A DNA stretch of 64,000 nt. It comes from a virus. The notes under the pieces were generated by a model. It saw nothing but the letters and a program-made list of their open reading frames with translations. It was not told the origin of the DNA and made no database searches. Of the stretch, positions 31,131 to 39,310 are shown piece after piece. The stretch's first letter is position 1; the number at the start of each line of letters is the position of its first letter. A program made the translations under genes and the position numbers. The DNA is taken from the IMG/VR virus record IMGVR_UViG_3300010389_000010, positions 1 through 64,000 of that record; one strand, written 5' to 3'.

Positions 31131-31957
31131 TCAACCGTGCATTTGGAAGAATGGAAATCGTTTGCGATTCCTGTGAGGACGAGACCACAAAGAGCTACAG
31201 CACCGATGATTTTGACATCATGGTTGCCGACGCCAGATCGTCCGGATGGGTGATCCAGCCCGTTGATGGTGGCGCCTATCATCACACCTGCCCTGATTGT
31301 CAGCGACAGTTCCACCGTAAGGCCAAGCCAGACACAAACCGTATGGTTCGGGCTGGATCCTACAAGAACCGCATGAATATGGTTGCGGTTCTGGCCACTG
31401 CCATCAATCTTGCCACGTTCTCACCCGCTCCAGCAGCTGACTATCTGCTTTACAACGGCTTGGGATCTGCATTGCCATTCGTCGGCCGCGGGATGCGGCA
31501 GATCAAGTCCAAGATGATTGATGCAGGCTTTGAGGCCCGGGAATTCGCCTACCTGACACCACTCGAGGCCAACTACATGGCCTGGTACCACGCCCAACAC
31601 TTCTGCGATCTGCACCTGGAAGGAAAATTGACGCCGCCAATGGTTCTCGGTGGTCATTCCTACGGTGGTGAGATCATCGCCAAGATGGCGCGTCAGTTCC
31701 AGAAGTGCGGGATCTCGGTGGACTATATGTTCTTCATCGACACGCCAATCATCTGGCCGATCGGGGATAATGTCGATCACATCGACAACTTCAGGGCAGG
31801 TTTCTCCATCCTCAACGGCCGTGTGAATCTGCAGGACGGTGTTGATGTTCCAATCCATGAGTTCACCTATCCAACCGGTCACGTCACCGTGTCCTGGCTT
31901 GATACCGTGCACCAACGGATCCTTGAAATGGTTGAAGGCTTGGGAGATGCGCAATGA
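31127..31957 (+). CDS. Zinc-ribbon domain joined to an alpha/beta-hydrolase domain, 276 aa
   Basis: Residues 1-70 carry two Cys pairs (CDSC and CPDC) of a zinc ribbon. From residue 83 a signal-peptide-like segment (MVAVLATAINLATFSPAPA) begins, followed by a lipase-like domain with the nucleophile elbow GGHSYGGE and a late His in PTGHVTV. The hydrolase may also be made separately from ATG 31373 and exported. An acyl hydrolase acting on the envelope is possible. Confidence 0.6.
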   Translation: MINRAFGRMEIVCDSCEDETTKSYSTDDFDIMVADARSSGWVIQPVDGGAYHHTCPDCQRQFHRKAKPDTNRMVRAGSYKNRMNMVAVLATAINLATFSPAPAADYLLYNGLGSALPFVGRGMRQIKSKMIDAGFEAREFAYLTPLEANYMAWYHAQHFCDLHLEGKLTPPMVLGGHSYGGEIIAKMARQFQKCGISVDYMFFIDTPIIWPIGDNVDHIDNFRAGFSILNGRVNLQDGVDVPIHEFTYPTGHVTVSWLDTVHQRILEMVEGLGDAQ

Positions 31958-32166
31958 CGGGCAGAATTCGAAGCATCACGACAGGTGTTCCACTCAATCA
32001 GTCCAGTTCGTCAAAGTTCTATCGAGTCGGCGCAAATGGAGTGAGTAAGATCGTCGTTCGTGATGACAGGAACCTAACTTGGTTCGATGTTTATCAGGGG
32101 GATGACCTTTCTTACTCAGCAAACGCCCTCTGGGTGGCTGAAGTTCAATGGGAAGGCGCGTTATGA
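31954..32166 (+). CDS. Hypothetical protein, 70 aa
   Basis: Small strand-rich protein with WFDVYQGDD in the middle and a C-terminus ALWVAEVQW. Overlaps both neighbours by ATGA. No recognised family. Confidence 0.5.
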   Translation: MTGRIRSITTGVPLNQSSSSKFYRVGANGVSKIVVRDDRNLTWFDVYQGDDLSYSANALWVAEVQWEGAL

Positions 32167-32750
32167 CTTGTATCGTGGGAATTAGAACGGAAACCGGTGT
32201 GATGCTTGGGGCTGACAGTCTTTCAGGCAGCTATCATGGCGACAAGCAACTTGTTCACACGGCAAAACTCGTCACCAAGAAAACAAGAACGGTTCATGGC
32301 GTCAGTCATGAAGTTCTTATGGGCTTTACCACCAGCTGGAGAATGGGAAACATCCTTCAGTTCATGGATGATCTGCCACCACTTGATGGTGACGTGGAAA
32401 AATGGTTGGTCAAGGAGTTCGTACCGCTCATCAGAACAACATTCAAGGATGAGGGCTACCTGACGATAAACAACGGCGTTGAGTCCGGTGGAAACTTCCT
32501 CATCGGCGTGAACGGTGTACTGGCTGAGATCCAGGGCGATATGTCGGTACTCATTCCGCGTGACCGGTACAGTTCTGTTGGGGCTGGAACTTACATTGCG
32601 ATCGGCGCCATGCATACGGCCACTGCTCTGAAGCAAGGTGACAAAGAGATCCTGATGGCAGGACTGTCGGCCGCAGAGGCCTACAATCCACTTGTTTCCG
32701 GACCATTTTACTTCATCAAATCGGACTCTGCAAAAGGATCAGGGAAATGA
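32163..32750 (+). CDS. Proteasome-like Ntn hydrolase, 195 aa
   Basis: The start MTCIVGIRTETGVMLGADS is the N-terminal-nucleophile pattern of proteasome beta/HslV-like proteins: after Met removal a Thr or Cys is exposed, followed by the GADS strand. FTTSWRMGNILQF and GGNFLIGVNG continue it. Similar proteins occur in various phages, usually without an ATPase beside them. It would be a self-processing peptidase or amidohydrolase; the substrate is unknown. Confidence 0.75.
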   Translation: MTCIVGIRTETGVMLGADSLSGSYHGDKQLVHTAKLVTKKTRTVHGVSHEVLMGFTTSWRMGNILQFMDDLPPLDGDVEKWLVKEFVPLIRTTFKDEGYLTINNGVESGGNFLIGVNGVLAEIQGDMSVLIPRDRYSSVGAGTYIAIGAMHTATALKQGDKEILMAGLSAAEAYNPLVSGPFYFIKSDSAKGSGK

Positions 32751-33073
32751 CCGACCTTGACAAATTAGCCAGTGAGTATGTTGATCAGGCCACCATCCTG
32801 AGTCGCATGCCCTGGCTGACTGCCAAGCGCATGTCGGCGTTGCGTAGTTCTGGTCTTCGTTTCATTCGCGGAAAGAAGGATACCTTCGTCTACCGGCTCA
32901 GCGATGTTCACGCTGCGTTGGAGGATGAGCTGTGTTCAGAGAAGACAACAGATTGTGGGAATACCTTGGGAGATGGATCGGCCGAGTCGATGGAACAGAA
33001 CGGCTCTATGAGTTCTGGTATGAGCCCGGAAGAAGAATTACTCGCCGCCGAACACTTGGAACAACAGATCTAG
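32747..33073 (+). CDS. AlpA/excisionase-like HTH protein, 108 aa
   Basis: The first 62 residues (ATILSRMPWLTAKRMSALRSSGL then KKDTFVYRLSDV) resemble MerR/AlpA-type excisionases. The last 46 residues are read out of frame over the start of the integrase gene, an overlap of 142 bases. Directly before the integrase, this is the expected place of a recombination directionality factor. A frameshift joining the two is possible. Confidence 0.6.
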   Translation: MTDLDKLASEYVDQATILSRMPWLTAKRMSALRSSGLRFIRGKKDTFVYRLSDVHAALEDELCSEKTTDCGNTLGDGSAESMEQNGSMSSGMSPEEELLAAEHLEQQI

Positions 33074-34056
33074 CGGAAGCCAAACGCCGCTTGGTCGAAC
33101 GAGCGACGAAGAAACCAACACAAGCAGGAACACCGGACTTTGTGACAATGGTAGCAGTACAGGTATCATATTTGGAGAACCATCTGGCCGGCCGCCCGGC
33201 AGAGAAGGACGCGCGACGTGCGTTTCGCAATGTCAATGCGTTCATGAAGGCGAGATCTCCACGCAATGCAGCCTATCGAGTATCCGAGTTCGATCTGATT
33301 GCGCAACGGGAATTCATACGGCAGCAAAACCGATCACCAAAGACAGTCTCAACAGAGCTGATCTATATTTCATCCGCCATCAAGTGGGCCGCCCAGGACC
33401 AGATCGTTGATGATGGTGCAGGTGAGCGGCAGATCCGCATACTCACTCACCCTATCACTGTGACCTGTGGCCCGGTTGACGTGGCAAAGATCATGGATGC
33501 TCCGGACCCGAAGCGGAGAGAATGGATCCCGGAACCATCGCAACTGTTCTCATTCATCCAGTCCATACGGAAGCACGAGATGGCCTTCCGAATGACCGTG
33601 ATACTGCTCAATACATGGTGCAGGAGACAGGTGGCTTTCGATTTCCACGATGGCATGGTCAACCGACAGCTTGGCGTGATCGATTTGAACCCTGAAGGAC
33701 GCCGGCAGACCAAAAAGCGCCGACCGATTATAAGGCTCACCAGGAACCTTTCCGGATACATGGACCAATGGGGTGGAGGGACACCTGTTCGCTCACACAC
33801 GGCTCAGCATTCAGAGATTACAGAGGCATTTCGCGATACCGCTCGATCTTTGCAACTGGATCTCCTGACACCGCATGTTTTGCGACACTATTGCGCGACA
33901 CGCGCCAGATCATTTGGAGCCCCGGCTGACGAGATCTCCGAGTGGCTTGGGCACCGCAGGCAAGGAAACACCGGGATATACCTGCACATGGATCCTGACT
34001 GGCTGGTGAAGACCAGGAATGCGACGGATGAAATAGTAAATGAAGTTGGACTTTGA
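32932..34056 (+). CDS. int: Tyrosine integrase, 374 aa
   Basis: The C-terminal catalytic domain shows TPHVLRHYCATRARSF (His-x-x-Arg box), EISEWLGHRR and the nucleophile in GIYLHMDP. The first catalytic Arg is probably in WCRRQVAFDF. GTG 32932 lies seven bases after GGAGG. About 0.6 kb downstream lies attP (34671-34728) with arm-type repeats, so this enzyme should integrate the phage into a host tRNA-Pro gene. Confidence 0.88.
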   Translation: MFREDNRLWEYLGRWIGRVDGTERLYEFWYEPGRRITRRRTLGTTDLAEAKRRLVERATKKPTQAGTPDFVTMVAVQVSYLENHLAGRPAEKDARRAFRNVNAFMKARSPRNAAYRVSEFDLIAQREFIRQQNRSPKTVSTELIYISSAIKWAAQDQIVDDGAGERQIRILTHPITVTCGPVDVAKIMDAPDPKRREWIPEPSQLFSFIQSIRKHEMAFRMTVILLNTWCRRQVAFDFHDGMVNRQLGVIDLNPEGRRQTKKRRPIIRLTRNLSGYMDQWGGGTPVRSHTAQHSEITEAFRDTARSLQLDLLTPHVLRHYCATRARSFGAPADEISEWLGHRRQGNTGIYLHMDPDWLVKTRNATDEIVNEVGL

Positions 34057-34067
34057 AAGGAAATAAG

Positions 34068-34511
34068 ATGCCAATTAGAACAGCTACCTTCAATTTTAAG
34101 GACAACAATTTTGTTGTTGTAAAATTCGACGATCAGACATGGTGGCGCTTGCGAAATGTCGGAGAGGCCTACACCGAAAGCGGATACTTTGCTGGAGTGT
34201 CAGATGAGCAACTCAAAAAAATAACTGGCATCGAAGATGTTAAGTCACTCACCAAGAACCAGAGTGAATTACACTTATCCAAAACGCCTGGCAAAAAAGA
34301 TAAGTACATTTCTGAAATCGCTCTATGCCAAGTCTTGTTGAAGATATTCAGGAACGGGATGCCTGATCTTTCAGACCTTATAAAAAATGCAGAATTGGCT
34401 CTCGAATCGGACGAAGCCTCAGAGATAGACCCCACTCATAACATATTGCAAAGAATAGAGGCTCTCGAACGAGAGGTCTGGAAGACGCCGCAGGAAATAA
34501 ACAACGGATGA
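34068..34511 (+). CDS. Hypothetical protein, 147 aa, possible moron
   Basis: AT-richer than its neighbours. The first 70 residues (VVVKFDDQTWWRLRNVGEAY then SDEQLKKITGIED) vaguely recall the start of phage antirepressor (BRO-type) domains, but the match is weak. It lies between the integrase and attP, a favoured place for genes expressed in the lysogen. Good start site AAAGGAAA. Confidence 0.5.
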   Translation: MPIRTATFNFKDNNFVVVKFDDQTWWRLRNVGEAYTESGYFAGVSDEQLKKITGIEDVKSLTKNQSELHLSKTPGKKDKYISEIALCQVLLKIFRNGMPDLSDLIKNAELALESDEASEIDPTHNILQRIEALEREVWKTPQEINNG

Positions 34512-34546
34512 TAGAAGGATTCAACTATCTCCACTCAATTAAACTC

Positions 34547-34579
34547 GCGACCAAGAACTTGGTCGCAAATTGGTCGCAG
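34547..34579 (+). repeat. Left arm-type integrase sites
   Basis: GCGACCAAG and CTTGGTCGC (34547-34555 and 34558-34566) form a perfect palindrome, and a third copy TTGGTCGCAG lies at 34570-34579. The same element recurs on the other side of the core at 34777-34799. Confidence 0.65.
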
Positions 34580-34670
34580 TTTATCCTTTGTACGCAGTTG
34601 TTCTCATTCATTCTCAGGAGAGAAACCTTGAAATCATTCAATAAATCTATTCCGCAAGCCATGCCGACAC

Positions 34671-34728
34671 GTAGCGCACTCGCCTGGGGGGCGAGGGGTC
34701 GCAGGTTCAAATCCTGCCGTTCCGACCA
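34671..34728 (+). other. attP core: 3' part of tRNA-Pro(GGG)
   Basis: The sequence from GTAGCGCA to the final CCGACCA is the 3' three-quarters of a tRNA: part of the D arm, a perfect anticodon arm (CTCGC, loop CTGGGGG with anticodon GGG, GCGAG), the T arm (GCAGG-TTCAAAT-CCTGC) and the acceptor strand with CCA. The 5' acceptor strand is missing, so it is not a working tRNA. Integration here would restore the host's tRNA-Pro(GGG) gene. Confidence 0.85.
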
Positions 34729-34776
34729 TCTTTTCAAACACTTATCCAATTACGGGATTATCCCATATTTGCCGAA

Positions 34777-34799
34777 CTTGGTCGCACCTTGGTCGCAGG
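34777..34799 (+). repeat. Right arm-type integrase sites
   Basis: Two direct copies of the element, CTTGGTCGCA (34777-34786) and CTTGGTCGCA (34788-34797), match the left-arm sites at 34547-34579. Confidence 0.65.
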
Positions 34800-34806
34800 T
34801 GAGAAC

Positions 34807-36435
34807 ATGAACGCTCCCCTGAAGACGATCGACATAGATTCATTCGCTGGTGGCGGTGGCGCTGCGCAAGGCATCTTCATGGCGAAGGGTGTGGCACCTG
34901 CCATAGCCATCAACCACAATGAGACTGCTCTTGCCATGCATGCGGCCAACCATCCTGAGTGTATCCACCTGGTGGAAAACATCTGGAAGGTGGAGATCGA
35001 AACCCACACCAACGGCAAGCAGGTTGATATTCTGTGGGCATCTCCGGACTGCCGGCATTTCTCCAAAGCCCGGGGCGGGAAGCCAACCTCAAAGTCTGTT
35101 CGTGGCCTTGCCTGGTCGATCGTCCGGATGGTCCACGATCTCGGCCGCAAACGCCCTATGAAGATCTTCCTGGAGAACGTCGAAGAGTTTCTGACATGGG
35201 AGGACTTTGATGCCTGGTCGAAAGAGCTGCGCCGGTACGGATACAAGATGGAGCACCGGGATCTACGGGCATGTGACTATGGTGCTCCGACAATCCGCAA
35301 GCGCCTATTCATTGTCATGCGCCGAGATGGCAAGCCAATCAAATGGCCAGAGCCAACACATGGTGCACCGGACAATCCTCTCGTTATCTCCGGAGATCTC
35401 CAGCCATGGAGAACTGCGGCCGAGATCATCGACTGGTCAATACCTTGCCCATCTATCTTCGACACCAGCGAAGAGATTATGGCTAAGTATGGAGTCCGCT
35501 CTATCAGGCCACTAGCTGAGAACACACAGAAGCGGATTGCAGCCGGCATCATGCGGTATGTAATCAATGCCCAAGAACCGTTCTTTGTCAGCTATGGGCA
35601 GCAGGGTGGAGCCAACAGATCTGCATTTGATCCCATGCACACTGTGACGGCATCTGCGAAGGACACGAACTGCATCGTGACGCCTACTCTGGTAAATGTA
35701 GCCAACAGCAAAACAACCGGCAGAGGGCCAAATACTTGGTCAGTAAATGAGCCTGTTCGGACAGTTACATCAAACCCCGGATTTGCCGTCATCTCCCCTC
35801 AATTAATCCAGATGGGATATGGAGACAAACCTGGGCAAAAGCCGCGTGTGCTGGATACAGGAAAGCCTCTAGGAACCATCACGGCACAAGGCAACAAGTT
35901 CGCTTTGGTCGCCGCATTCCTGGCTCAACACAATACCCAGAGATCCGGAGTAAACCCTGGCCGCCGTGTCGATGCCCCGATGTCAACCATCACCGGCCGC
36001 GGGACACAGCAACAGGTGGTTGCCGCTCACATGATCAACATGAAGGGCGTCAAGCGGAGTGCCTATTCGATCGAGCAGCCGCTCACCACCATCTGCGCAA
36101 GCACTGTCCATGCCGGCGTGGTGGCAGCGTTCCTGACCAAATACTACGGCACTGACCAGGATCCGGATCTCCGCGCACCACTGCACACCATCACCACCAA
36201 GGATCGCTTCACGCTTGTCGTGGTTCACATCAATGGTGACCCCTATGTCATGACGGACATTGGTATGCGGATGCTGACGCCCCGGGAGCTGTTTCTCGCC
36301 CAGGGCTTTCCACCAAACTACATCATCGATAGCGGTGCCGACGGGCGTGTGATCACCAAGACTGAACAGATCCACAAGTGCGGCAACTCTGTACCGCCGC
36401 AACTGGTGGAAGCAATTGTGAGGGCGAACCCATGA
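34807..36435 (+). CDS. C5-cytosine DNA methyltransferase, 542 aa
   Basis: SFAGGGGAAQGIF (AdoMet site), WASPDCRHFSKARGG with catalytic Cys82 (here PDC instead of the usual PCQ), FLENVEEF near 122 and the final KCGNSVPPQLVEAI are the ordered motifs of the family. Between about 260 and 480 six degenerate units of the type P-x-x-TIT-x fill the target-recognition part. It probably protects phage DNA from restriction. GGTGAG precedes the start. Confidence 0.88.
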   Translation: MNAPLKTIDIDSFAGGGGAAQGIFMAKGVAPAIAINHNETALAMHAANHPECIHLVENIWKVEIETHTNGKQVDILWASPDCRHFSKARGGKPTSKSVRGLAWSIVRMVHDLGRKRPMKIFLENVEEFLTWEDFDAWSKELRRYGYKMEHRDLRACDYGAPTIRKRLFIVMRRDGKPIKWPEPTHGAPDNPLVISGDLQPWRTAAEIIDWSIPCPSIFDTSEEIMAKYGVRSIRPLAENTQKRIAAGIMRYVINAQEPFFVSYGQQGGANRSAFDPMHTVTASAKDTNCIVTPTLVNVANSKTTGRGPNTWSVNEPVRTVTSNPGFAVISPQLIQMGYGDKPGQKPRVLDTGKPLGTITAQGNKFALVAAFLAQHNTQRSGVNPGRRVDAPMSTITGRGTQQQVVAAHMINMKGVKRSAYSIEQPLTTICASTVHAGVVAAFLTKYYGTDQDPDLRAPLHTITTKDRFTLVVVHINGDPYVMTDIGMRMLTPRELFLAQGFPPNYIIDSGADGRVITKTEQIHKCGNSVPPQLVEAIVRANP

Positions 36436-37289
36436 CCTCTATCGACACAAACTGGAAAATCAAAAAAGTCTACTCAGATCCCGCCAGGTACAAAGACTCC
36501 GTTCGGTTCGGTATGGTGACCAGCAAGCGCATTGCCGAAGTCGCCAACAGGGCCCTTGAAGAATCCTGGAAGGAGGATCTCGAACGACACAAGGCCAACA
36601 CCCCTATCCTTGATGGCAACAGGATAAAGCAGAAGAAAATTGTGGATCTCATGGCAGACATCGGCATGCCCAAGAATTACCGGAAGCCAAAGAAATCACG
36701 ATCCATATACACAAAATACGAGACAGTTGAGGCTGGATATATATCGGATATGAAACGTGAGTTTCCGATCAGCGATGGGTTCGAATTGGCAGAGTGTCGA
36801 TACAATGAGCTGAAGAATACCTTTGATGCCTACGCGGCACAGGCTGAAGTGGATGCCGAACAAGATGCGAAGCTTCGAGAACAGGTCCAGAAGAACGAAC
36901 TCGACCGGCAGTTCAAGGAACAGCAGAAGGCGCAGCTCATTGTCCGGTACGGACTCGATGAAACCAGATTGTGGGATTGGGATGACATCCTCAATGAATT
37001 GAGGACCAAAGACCAGCGCCTGGATCTCGCTGTTGCCATGCTCCTGACACGCGGCGACTGGAGCCAAGGTTATTATCGTGTCTCTGACGCCATGAAGCGC
37101 TTCACTATCAGGGATGATACCGACAAGGAAATCATCACCGACATCGTCAGTTGCTTTGATGGTGATGATTGTGACGGCCGGGTCTTCAGAGACACCACCT
37201 GGAATTACGACAGACTATTCTCTGAAGCTGCCGACAAGCAGCTCTCAGAGGATATTCAACTGGCGATTAGCAATGGAGATGGGGAATGA
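36432..37289 (+). CDS. Hypothetical protein, 285 aa
   Basis: Charged, with a coiled coil near the middle (LREQVQKNELDRQFKEQQK) and an acidic C-terminal part. Coupled to the methyltransferase by ATGA. No family recognised; it may be a partner of the enzyme or simply a co-transcribed gene. Confidence 0.55.
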   Translation: MTSIDTNWKIKKVYSDPARYKDSVRFGMVTSKRIAEVANRALEESWKEDLERHKANTPILDGNRIKQKKIVDLMADIGMPKNYRKPKKSRSIYTKYETVEAGYISDMKREFPISDGFELAECRYNELKNTFDAYAAQAEVDAEQDAKLREQVQKNELDRQFKEQQKAQLIVRYGLDETRLWDWDDILNELRTKDQRLDLAVAMLLTRGDWSQGYYRVSDAMKRFTIRDDTDKEIITDIVSCFDGDDCDGRVFRDTTWNYDRLFSEAADKQLSEDIQLAISNGDGE

Positions 37290-37537
37290 CCTACGACTGC
37301 AAATTCAAAATCCACCAACCTGTATGGAAAGCCACAGGCGACTACCAGCTGCCCGGGAAGGTGATCTCATCCGGAAGCACCGGGAATGGAAAGACGATGT
37401 ACTGCGTCGAGCACCCGTTCGGGTTCACACACAACTACCGTGAACCAAACCTGGTCGCACTGACACCCGAGCACACAGAGAACTTCAGGGACCAACTCTG
37501 CAGGATGTTTAACCTTGTGAAAGCAGAAGACGTCTGA
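37286..37537 (+). CDS. Hypothetical protein, 83 aa
   Basis: Small strand-rich protein (KFKIHQPVWKATGDYQLPG). The short GSTGNGKT stretch looks like a P-loop, but the surrounding fold and length do not support an NTPase. Overlaps both neighbours. Confidence 0.5.
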   Translation: MTYDCKFKIHQPVWKATGDYQLPGKVISSGSTGNGKTMYCVEHPFGFTHNYREPNLVALTPEHTENFRDQLCRMFNLVKAEDV

Positions 37538-37743
37538 TGCCTGAAGGAAAATACACCGTCCAGTTCATGAAGTCCTTGAACGCAGCCCTCAAGCTGAAGC
37601 AGCTGATGCTGGAGAAGGGCGTCACCAGTGGCAGGAAGAAGTGCACCCAATGCGATGGCATGACTCATGGGCGCTTGATTGGTCCAAAGAAACATATGCG
37701 GTTCTGGTGTGATGGACCATGCAAAGCCGAATTGATGGAATGA
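37537..37743 (+). CDS. Small zinc-ribbon-like protein, 68 aa
   Basis: Two cysteine pairs (CTQC and, after 20 residues, CDGPC) near the C-terminus suggest a zinc ribbon; the N-terminal half is helical and basic. Start touches the preceding stop. Probably a small nucleic-acid-binding protein. Confidence 0.5.
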   Translation: MPEGKYTVQFMKSLNAALKLKQLMLEKGVTSGRKKCTQCDGMTHGRLIGPKKHMRFWCDGPCKAELME

Positions 37744-37747
37744 TCCC

Positions 37748-38008
37748 ATGTCACCACATGACAACTGGCCAGCATACGTGGCGATCTCGATCCTTGAATG
37801 GGATTATTTCCGCATGTTTGAAGACTACAAATTTCACGTCACCGAGAAAAACACGATGCCGATCGTGATCTCGGACAGCCCACAGATCTTTCTACCTTAT
37901 GATATCTACAATGCTGCCAATGAGGGCAACGAGAAGGCGATCGACATATGCCTGGAGATATGTGCGCTCTTCAATAACATTCACAACGTCAAGAAGAAGC
38001 TGAGCTGA
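37748..38008 (+). CDS. Hypothetical protein, 86 aa
   Basis: Mixed helices and strands, with IYNAANEGNEKAIDICLEI in the C-terminal half. No motif known. Confidence 0.45.
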   Translation: MSPHDNWPAYVAISILEWDYFRMFEDYKFHVTEKNTMPIVISDSPQIFLPYDIYNAANEGNEKAIDICLEICALFNNIHNVKKKLS

Positions 38009-38050
38009 TCGTGGTGAATTTGAAAATTAATTAATAATCCAAAACGTAAC

Positions 38051-38362
38051 GTGGCCGCCGTGACCAAGAACTCAACCAGAGTTGTAAGAATGATCCGCCA
38101 TCTCCGGAACACCAGGGATGACTTCGGGTACATCTTCACACACGGCGGGTGCTATCAGCTCTACCTGATGATCAAGGCGATCTATCCTGAGGCTGAGGCT
38201 TACTACTCTCATTCCGAAGGACACGTCTACACATGGCTTGGCGAGTTCTTTGTGGATATCACCGGCGAGATCCTGCCGCCCAATGATGTGGTCAAGATGG
38301 ATGCAAATCTACACAGACGCGCGCGCGACTGGCGGGTCAATGGTGAAGCAACCAGAATGTAG
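38051..38362 (+). CDS. Hypothetical protein, 103 aa
   Basis: HGGCYQLYLMIKAIYPEAEA with a following YYSHSEGHVYTWLG recalls small phage proteins with a Cys-His core of possible hydrolase type; unproven. The start is GTG 38051 or GTG 38060, and the ribosome site is poor. Last plus-strand gene before the convergent late operon. Confidence 0.45.
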   Translation: MAAVTKNSTRVVRMIRHLRNTRDDFGYIFTHGGCYQLYLMIKAIYPEAEAYYSHSEGHVYTWLGEFFVDITGEILPPNDVVKMDANLHRRARDWRVNGEATRM

Positions 38363-38365
38363 ACA

Positions 38366-38400
38366 CAAAAAAACCGCCCCACCGGTTAAGGCAGGGCGGT
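38366..38400 (-). terminator. Strong terminator at the end of the late operon
   Basis: On the minus strand ACCGCCC and GGGCGGT form a seven-base stem around a loop that itself contains ACCGGT, followed by seven T residues. It lies 21 bases after the last late gene and faces the end of the plus-strand operon. Confidence 0.85.
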
Positions 38401-38421
38401 AAAATCAAATCGACTTAGCGA

Positions 38422-38637
38422 TTACTGAGCGATGGTGAAGTCCAGATAGTATTCCTTCCCAACTTCGAACTGCTTTGCAGCATCTCCGTTGATGGTTCCC
38501 ATAGTGAAATCACCCCATGGAGTGAACTTGAAAAACCGATCGTTCTCTTCGCTCCCGGAAGTGACCGGCTGGAACTTTAGTGAAAATCCACCCTCGTTCT
38601 GGTTCTTCTCGATGCATTTGAATTTCGCTCTGACCAT
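38422..38637 (-). CDS. Conserved small phage protein, 71 aa
   Basis: MVRAKFKCIEK, then GSEENDRFFKFTPWGDFTMGT and GKEYYLDF match a widespread family of small strand-rich phage proteins, perhaps OB-fold-like. Good site AAGGAG. A hairpin at 38666-38685 lies upstream, so it may have its own expression level at the end of the late operon. Confidence 0.6.
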   Translation of the reverse strand: MVRAKFKCIEKNQNEGGFSLKFQPVTSGSEENDRFFKFTPWGDFTMGTINGDAAKQFEVGKEYYLDFTIAQ

Positions 38638-38665
38638 TATTGTTCTCCTTATCAGTCAGGTTTCC

Positions 38666-38685
38666 CTCTGGCGATATTGCCAGAG
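38666..38685 (-). other. Hairpin in the late operon
   Basis: CTCTGGC-GATATT-GCCAGAG is a perfect seven-base stem with no U-tract; probably an mRNA processing or stability element. Confidence 0.45.
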
Positions 38686-38704
38686 ATTTGTGAATTGCTT
38701 CTGT

Positions 38705-39310
38705 CTACTTCAGACCAGGGAATTGCTCCGGTTCGTAATCAGTCCAACATGCGACCTTCGGCCCGGTGAACTTTGGCGGGTAACCATCTGGATAAAGCGT
38801 CCACCTGGTAGTGGCGCATTTCTCACCAGGCGGGAACGGCCAAACCGTGCACTGTGTTGCGGGATCCTTCAGGTTCATCCACCAGCTGACCAGACGAAGT
38901 TTATGAATAGGTGGAAGCTTGGATTGCTTCGAGTACCCGGAGCTGTAGCCGAATGCACTGCAAAGAAACTCATTGTCTGCGGTCTTCACCACGACATCCC
39001 AATCACCAGCGAATGGCTCCGGCCAGTTGATTGATCGATCGATATACATCTGAGGGTCATCGTTCTTCCACCCGCTTAGGATGTGGACCTGTCGAACATC
39101 CATAAAGGCTTCAACAGGAACGTCTGCTCTGCGCTTTTTCTCCTTGATCTCTTCCAGTTGTGCCTGGAGTAACCGGTGTTCCTGAATACTCTTGTAGGTG
39201 TACTCAACTGTAAGAAAGAGGACAAATAAAACCGCCAATACCTTCAGCGGTTTTACCTGATTTCCAGCCGCCTCTTTGGCGGCATATCCCCATCCCCTAG
39301 TCCAGGCCAT
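38705..39310 (-). CDS. Membrane-anchored hypothetical protein, 201 aa
   Basis: One N-terminal membrane helix (VLAVLFVLFLTVEYTY) followed by a coiled segment (QAQLEEIKEKKRRA) and a periplasmic-looking domain with several cysteines (LCSAFGYS, QCTVWPF, KCATTRW). In the lysis region; perhaps an accessory to holin or spanin. ATG 39310 behind GGAG is preferred over an ATG inside the holin gene. Confidence 0.55.
   Translation of the reverse strand: MAWTRGWGYAAKEAAGNQVKPLKVLAVLFVLFLTVEYTYKSIQEHRLLQAQLEEIKEKKRRADVPVEAFMDVRQVHILSGWKNDDPQMYIDRSINWPEPFAGDWDVVVKTADNEFLCSAFGYSSGYSKQSKLPPIHKLRLVSWWMNLKDPATQCTVWPFPPGEKCATTRWTLYPDGYPPKFTGPKVACWTDYEPEQFPGLK

Larger units (their letters stand above)
34512..34806. 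other. Attachment region, no gene
   Basis: A 295-base non-coding stretch holding attP. The core at 34671-34728 is flanked by arm-type repeats on both sides. Confidence 0.8.

Noticed and set aside
34655-34728. A functional tRNA-Pro gene
   Set aside because: The 5' acceptor strand and the start of the D arm are missing; the upstream bases do not pair with CGTTCCG. It is an attachment core only.
37310-37400. P-loop NTPase at GSTGNGKT
   Set aside because: The protein has only 83 residues and lacks Walker B and the fold around it; the match is probably chance.
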